Part shown: one piece after another, positions 58,534 to 64,000 of the stretch
Position numbering within the stretch: the stretch's first letter is position 1
Layout: each line of letters begins with the position of its first letter
Assembly (NCBI GenBank): GCA_036429605.1
Contig: JAVFKD010000016.1
Location: 248,001 to 312,000 of the forward strand
Direction: 5' to 3'
DNA: 64,000 nt
Origin: Cladobotryum mycophilum
Lineage: Eukaryota > Ascomycota > Sordariomycetes > Hypocreales > Hypocreaceae
The notes under the pieces: model-generated
Databases searched by the model: none
Seen by the model: the letters and a program-made list of their open reading frames with translations, nothing else
Told to the model about the DNA's origin: nothing
Translations under genes and position numbers: made by a program

Positions 58534-59363
58534 GTCTTGCCGAGTAAATTTTACGACAGCTACGATTTTCGTCCTTTTTTTCTTTCGGTCGTCTTTTAGA
58601 TGCGGAATGCCTGGGGACAAAAAGACGGAATGAATGGAATTTCTTTTCTTCGAACTATGATGACGATGGGGAGAGGGGAGATAGTAGAGCTGGGATTTGG
58701 CAACAGGTCTCTTACGATTGCAACGATATGATGAATTTACGACAATGGGGCCGTGGATATTTTTTCTTCTTTTTTCGCTCGGCTAGTTAATGTTCTTTTA
58801 CGATACGAGTTGGGAGAGGTGTTTTTGATCCAAAACTTTTTCTTCTTTTTTCTCTCCCTGACAGAGGGGGAATAATTAATGGGAGTGAGTGAGGAGATTT
58901 GGAGGTGGGATATCTTATTGCTTAGGGATGTACTATATAGATGGGGGTGGTTATGATGCTCCTTTTTGATGACTTGCTTATACCTTTACGATTTGAACTT
59001 TGAGGATACTTTTGAAAGAAGAATACGAGAGCGTTTTTGTTTTTGGACTTGACTTTGATGTTTTTTTTTATATCACTTTGTGATGATTTCTGAAGAGTGA
59101 ACAAATACAGTTATGACAAAAGTCTGCACACTCCTCCCATTGTCTCCTGTATCTTGTGCCCAATCCAAAGTATTATGTTGATTTTTGTCTCGTTTCCATT
59201 ATGAGTTGGTGGAACACGTTGTTCTTCCGAATCCGAAAACACCTGTTGCGCCTTGAATGCTAACCCGTTTAAAAACCCACTCGTCCATTTCAACATATAG
59301 TGCCACATCATGCCACATCATGCCGTACCATACCGTACCATGTCATACTGTGCCATGGCTGCT
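58534..59363. other. intergenic region between convergent genes
   Basis: T-rich 3' flanks of the large unknown gene and of the U1-C gene. Nothing else is seen. Confidence 0.6.
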
Positions 59364-60374
59364 CTATCGTCTATCCTGACCCGGGGGAGGAGGTCCTCCG
59401 GGAGGGAATCCCGGCGGCGCACCGGGGAAGCCATGCGGTCCAGGAGGCGGCATACCAGGCATACCGGGAAAACCAGGAGGCGGACCGCCGGCCTGTCCTG
59501 GGGGCGGGAAGGGTAGACCGCCCGGAGGGGGAATGGGAGGCCGCCTGGGGGGATGGGTAGGCCATTGGGTCCCGGTGGGAAGGGAGGCATGGGCATGCCG
59601 CGAGAGGGACCGCCTGGGGGAGCTGTGTTGGATATGGTTAGAATGAGGTTCGGTTGGGGGAGAGTTGGAGGAGCACAACGTACGCGGTAGGCCCTGAGGG
59701 AACTGTCCTGGAGGAGCGCCGGGCATGCCGGGGAAAGGTGGCGGAACACCTGGTGAATGGTTAGTATTTGCGAATATGACGTTGAATGTATGCGCGTTGG
59801 GGGAGGGGGGAGTTGTACCTCCTGGGAAACCGAATGGAGGCGGGAAGCCGTGTGCATGTCCGGGCTGGTTCTGCGGAAGCATGGGGTTCGCGTGTGCCTG
59901 ACCCTCGGCGGCGTAGGAGGAAGTGATGGAGTCGATGACGGACTGGGCTTTTTCGTGGCCGATTTCTGTAGTGAGAAAAGAGTGTCAGTGGCGATGTTTC
60001 TCTCTCATTCTCTCCGAAAAGGCGGGCGAGTAGAGTAGGAGTAGAGTAGAATAGAAGGGAAGGAAGGTAAGGGAATCGTACGTTGGTAGTAGTCGACGAC
60101 GTTGCGCAGGTGATTTCTTCCGCTGTTGTGAGCTTTGCGCACGCTCATGGAGTCGTGCGTCAAGTAGACGTCGCAATAATCGCCTGGTTGAAACGGTGGG
60201 TTAGTTCCTCGTCGCGTTTTCCGATTTTGGCGTTTTGGATTATGGAGGGAGAGATACAAACGTACAGAAGACTGATTAAACTGTTAGCAATTCTCTTCTT
60301 TCTCTCACCCGGGGGAGGGCGGCGCGCATGATAGTACAAGGGGACGGATGGGATTATTACTCACATTTAGGCAT
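59364..60374 (-). CDS. YHC1: U1 small nuclear ribonucleoprotein C (U1-C), 196 aa after one single-base correction
   Basis: Six exons: 60365-60374, 60266-60271, 60082-60183, 59819-59965, 59684-59749 and 59364-59622. The N-terminus MPKFFCDYCDVYLTHDS and RKAHNSGRNHLRNVVDYYQ is the U1-C zinc finger (C2H2-type, CDYCD and the two His), which stabilises the U1 snRNA/5' splice-site duplex. QIGHEKAQSVIDSITSSYAAEGQ follows, then the Pro/Gly/Met-rich tail usual for the family. Exon 2 is a 6-nt microexon (TCTTCT) supplying the two Phe after MPK; both flanking introns have canonical donors, CTAAC branch sites and CAG acceptors. In the last exon the frame breaks in a G5 run (plus strand 59527-59531); one extra base restores LPFPPPGGLPFPPPGQ and ends at GQDRR. 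It is divergent from ERV25. Confidence 0.93.
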
Positions 60375-60851
60375 CTTGGCGGTTTTGTTTATCGAAACGC
60401 GATATGCGAATGCGCAATTCGAGAGAACTTTTTTTGGTTTGTTTTCTGAAGCTTTGTTTCGGCTCGCCCCAAGGCTGAAGGAATGGAAGCGCTTAACAAG
60501 GCTGCCCCACACGTGATACTGCAACCAAACCCCGGGATCGCTTTTGATTGGTCAGTTTTGTTATAAGGAAGGTACCCCCACAGAACGCAACACCTTGCAC
60601 TTTGCAGTTTAGAGCAAGGAAAGTGGTAGTCGTGGCGCAACTGCCCCCCTTGGAATCTTGCGAAATCTGGCCAGCAGTGCTCAATTGAAAGTTCAACAAC
60701 ACCCAAACCCAACCTTGGACAAAGGAGACATTTGCATTGCAAAAACTCCCATCAACCCTCTTTTTTCCCCCTCCCAACGAGCCGGCTACGAAATTTGTGT
60801 GTGTGTACATACAGTTTGTCTTCAACGATTGTTTTTTTTTCTTTTCAAGTC
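60375..60851. promoter_or_regulatory. 477-bp divergent promoter of U1-C and ERV25
   Basis: It separates two housekeeping genes read outward. A T/C tract lies just before the ERV25 start. No gene is seen. Confidence 0.5.
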
Positions 60852-61766
60852 ATGGCCTCCAAGACTTTGCTGCCACTGCGGTGGCTCTGCGGCCTGCTGC
60901 TGCTCCTCGGCGCCGCCAACGCCCTCAAGTTCGACCTCCTGGGCCACGGCGGAGGCGAGAACCACAAGAAGGAGAGGTGCATCCGGAACTTTGTCGCCAA
61001 GGACACGCTGGTGGTTGTGACGTCGACGATTGACGGGTACAGGGGCGATGGCATGACTGTCAATATCCACGTATGTTTCTTCCCCCCCCTGAAGGAACTT
61101 ATATATATATATACATGTATATGTTCCAAAAAGAGAGGTTTCAAAAATGGAGATGATATGATGGGAAAGCTAACAATGTATTGCGGGCAATAGATTCGTG
61201 ATGCTGTTGGTAACGAATATGGTAAACCAAGAGATGTTGTTGGCGAATCTAGAGTTGTCTTTACTTCTCACGCCGACTCTGCTTTTGACGTCTGCTTCGA
61301 AAACCTCATCACCGGTCGTATGTTCACCAACCCCTTTCTTCTTCTCTTTCTTCTTCTTCGTCTCTCATCATCTACGCGGGAGAAAAAGGAGGAAAAAATA
61401 AGAAGAAAAGAAACAATCAAACTTGCTAACACAATACCTCCAGCCCGTCGTCCCAACCCCGCCTCCCGCCACGTAGAGCTCGACATCGACATCGGCGCCG
61501 ACGCAAAGGACTGGTCCGCCATCCAGGCCACCGAGAAGCTCAAGCCCGTCGAGGCCGAGCTGCGCCGCATCGAGGAGCTCACCCAGGAGGTCGTCCACGA
61601 GATGGAGTACCTGCGCCACCGCGAGCAGAAGCTCCGCGACACAAACGAGAGCACAAACAACCGCGTGAAATGGTTCGGCGTGTGCACCACATGGCTGCTA
61701 GTCATCCTCTGGGCGTGGCAGGTCATGTACCTGAGGGCCTACTTCCGCAGCAAGCACTTGATCTAA
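60852..61766 (+). CDS. erv25: p24-family cargo receptor Erv25, 221 aa
   Basis: Three exons: 60852-61070, 61194-61317 and 61444-61766 (introns 123 and 126 nt). A signal peptide (LLPLRWLCGLLLLLGAANA) precedes the GOLD domain: LKFDLLGHGG, ERCIRNFVAKDTLVVVTSTI, VVFTSHADSAFDVCFEN with its two disulphide Cys. A coiled-coil neck follows (VEAELRRIEELTQEVVHEME), then a single membrane span (WFGVCTTWLLVILWAWQVMY) and a short cytosolic tail RAYFRSKHLI that matches the COPI/COPII-binding tail of delta-p24/Erv25. It packages cargo, notably GPI-anchored proteins, into COPII vesicles with Emp24. The total length is typical of the family. Confidence 0.95.
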
Positions 61767-63043
61767 AGTTTTTCTCTTTTTCTTTTTTTTCTTTTTTTCT
61801 TTTGCTGGCTGAAGGGCTTCGTTTTTCCTTTTTCTTTCTGTGCCACCTCCTTTCTGAGACAATCTCTTAGGAAGAGGCTGGTACAAATTGATAGGGGGTT
61901 TGACGATGGGTTGGGGAAGGGGGAATCTTAGATGAATGTAATGAAAAAAAGGAGAAAGTGGACGAAACATCCCGCTTTATATAAAAGGGATAGGCTGGGC
62001 GTTTGATACATCATGAGACTCACGATCGAAACGGGCGGACCCAGATGGGGAAAACGAAGAGAAAAAGAAGTTTTGACGACCATGTTTGGGTTTTATGTGA
62101 ATTGTTCAATGGTTCATGTCTGAGTTGTGGTATTGAATTTTATGTTTAATAACCCCTATCAGAGGAAAGGACAGTGAGGGGGTTAGAAACTAAGCTGCTC
62201 ATGAACCTGAGTTGTAGTATAATAACAAAGAGTCTTATGTATGCTGGCGTTGCATCGATATTGATCATGTTGGGTTCAAAAGTCGCATCTGGGTCAAGAC
62301 TGCTTCAGGGGCTGGGAACCAATTCTACCTACCTAGGGAGATGAATACACTATGACCATTATTCCAAACTGTATGCGTTCAGATGTATACCCATTCTCGA
62401 ACCATGACCCATCATCTTATACTTTAGTCCTGCTGCAACGAATTCAAGTCAAAGATACAAACAATCCCACAAGTTGCAACAAGAGTACGATGCTGCAAAC
62501 CCTCAGGGGTATGGTAATATCAATTCAACACAAATATTCTGTTTATAGGTATCCGCTAAGCACAAACAAGCCACCACCACGGCGAAGAGGAAGAAGAAGA
62601 AAACAAAAACAAAAAAAGGCCAGATTTAAACATGCCTCTCTCATTTGCCTCTCTTCTCCTTCTCACTTTGTCCCGCTTTCCCTCCAAAAAATAAAATAAA
62701 ACTCCCTTCATGATATGCCACCACATGGAAAAGCCGTCTTCCAGATATCCCTTTCGAAAAAAAAAACAAGAAGCAAAATCCGCCAGCCAGGAAAAAAAAA
62801 CAGAAAAAGGGTTTGCTCCTAGAATGCCTTTGCTTTCCCTTTTTGTATCCTCACCTCCTTTGGTATATAACGTTGCACGCTGCCGCCAAATCGGAAAGCT
62901 GCAAGAAAAAGAAAAGAAAAAGTCCATCCAAGCGCCGGCCGCCTCGTCTCGTCATCGATCATCGTAAAAGCAAACCCCTCAAACCATCTAAGCCATTAGG
63001 GGAGGGGGATAGAAAAATGAATTGGTATCCTCCGTGATCATGG
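61767..63043. other. intergenic region between convergent genes
   Basis: T/C-rich 3' flank of ERV25, then noncoding DNA and the 3' flank of the Mis13 gene, with A-rich runs at 62580-62810. No gene is seen. Confidence 0.55.
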
Positions 63044-64000
63044 TCATCCGCCGCCCTCTGGTAATATGCTGCTTAGACTCCTTAGCACCTCCATAATGGG
63101 CAGATCCTTCGTCCCTGCACTCTTCTTTTCCCTCTCTTCCCTTTCCTTTAACCGCTTTGAACTCAGAGCCAGAACCCAATCTGCTTCCTTGCCCGCGACC
63201 CTAAGTCGTTGCTCCAGTTTGTGTACGTTGTCTGCTAGTTGATCCACCTCAAATTCGAGAGACGACTGCGTTCGCCGTAACCTTGTTTCCGTTTTTGATC
63301 TCAGGGCGGCAAAGGAGTTTGTTTCGTCGGCTAGATAGCCCCTGATTTTGCCCTCCTCTAGATCTAGCAAGTCAAATTCTGGTAGAATGATTTTCTCTGC
63401 TTCTTCCGGTGTAAATATTGGCGGCTGTTCTGGCGGTGGTTTCCGTATGGCAAGCCAAGACTTCTTTTCTTCTTGTAATCTGCACAACGTTAGATGAATG
63501 GATCGTAGTCATGCAGCAAATCCACGTACCTCTTAATCTTGGCTTCTAGTGTCTTCATCTTTTCATCTAGTTCAATGTTTCTCGGATTCGGTTGTAGAAT
63601 AACGGGCGCTTTCGGTATGTCCTCTTCCCTGTTGAACCAATCCGAGCACTCGGATTTTGACGCAAAGTCCTTTAGCAATTGGTCCTGAATTGCGCGAGCT
63701 ATGTTCTTGTTAGTGAAAAAATTCAATCAAGAAAACTTCTGAAATGCAATTGAGCATACCTCCTAGAATTGCGCCCGAATTGGAGTTGCCATGTCGAGGT
63801 TTGGCGGCCAGCGCACGTTCACCACACCACATCAAAAGTTGCTTCATTCGTCGCGGCTCCGGCAATCCCTCGGCCTCAATGTGCTTGAAAAATTCGGCCG
63901 GATTGACCTCACGATGCGGAATGGCCGCTTGCCCACTCTCAATCAAGGAACTTGCTCGCCGCCCACGAGACCCAAGACTACTTCTCCGGTTCGAGGTTCC
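63044..64000 (-). CDS. mis13: kinetochore protein Mis13/Dsn1 (MIS12 complex), 5' partial
   Basis: Three visible exons: 63760-64000 (running off the window), 63530-63698 and 63044-63479 (introns 61 and 50 nt). Family landmarks are RRSSLGSRGRRASSLIESG (the Aurora-B-type phosphosite region in Dsn1/Mis13), IPHREVNPAEFFKHIEAEGL, RRMKQLLMWCGERALAAKP, ARAIQDQLLKDFASKSECSD, then a coiled coil KMKTLEAKIKRLQEEKKSWL and the C-terminal PEFDLLDLEEGKIRGYL plus FEVDQLADNVHKLEQRLRVA. Mis13 is part of the MIND/Mis12 complex linking CENP-C and the Ndc80 complex at the kinetochore. The start of the gene lies beyond the right edge. Confidence 0.93.

Overview
The window is nuclear DNA of a filamentous ascomycete, most likely a sordariomycete of the Hypocreales type; the species cannot be told from sequence alone. 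The reasons are short GT-AG introns (47 to 138 nt) with CTAAC-like branch sites, C-ending codon preference in genes, pyrimidine-rich leaders, and fungus-specific proteins such as the APSES regulator StuA, a CCG-6-like GPI protein and a fungal TACC-like coiled-coil protein. There are 19 supported protein genes (two cut by the window edges), one weak extra candidate, no tRNA, rRNA or CRISPR, and no intact transposon.

Left part (1-16.7 kb): a GPI-anchored proline-rich wall protein (partial), an F-box protein, an HD-domain phosphohydrolase, spliceosomal SmF, a glycogen-binding-domain protein with a Ser/Lys-rich tail, a small unknown protein, a TIM-barrel amidohydrolase and a TACC-like spindle protein. 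Centre (16.7-35.2 kb): stuA on the minus strand followed by about 16.4 kb with no supportable gene. Right part (35.2-64 kb): a small REV1-like BRCT protein, a propionyl-CoA-synthetase-like enzyme with signals for two organelles, a CCG-6-like wall protein, a quinone oxidoreductase convergent with a dienelactone hydrolase, RPA1, a large unknown basic/serine-rich protein, U1 snRNP protein C, Erv25 and the kinetochore protein Mis13/Dsn1 (partial).

The genes do not form an operon or a metabolite cluster. They are mostly core functions: splicing (SmF, U1-C), chromosome maintenance and segregation (TACC-like, BRCT, RPA1, Mis13), ER-Golgi traffic (Erv25) and small-molecule metabolism, with one master developmental regulator set beside a very long noncoding domain.

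The main observations are: a 6-nt internal microexon in the U1-C gene; six places where a conserved reading frame breaks and is restored by one extra base, five of them in C/G runs of 4-5, which points to homopolymer undercalling in the assembly rather than to pseudogenes; the 16.4-kb stuA-flanking gene desert; two intergenic octamers present several times more often than expected; and two diverged copies of a dispersed repeat whose differences are largely transitions.
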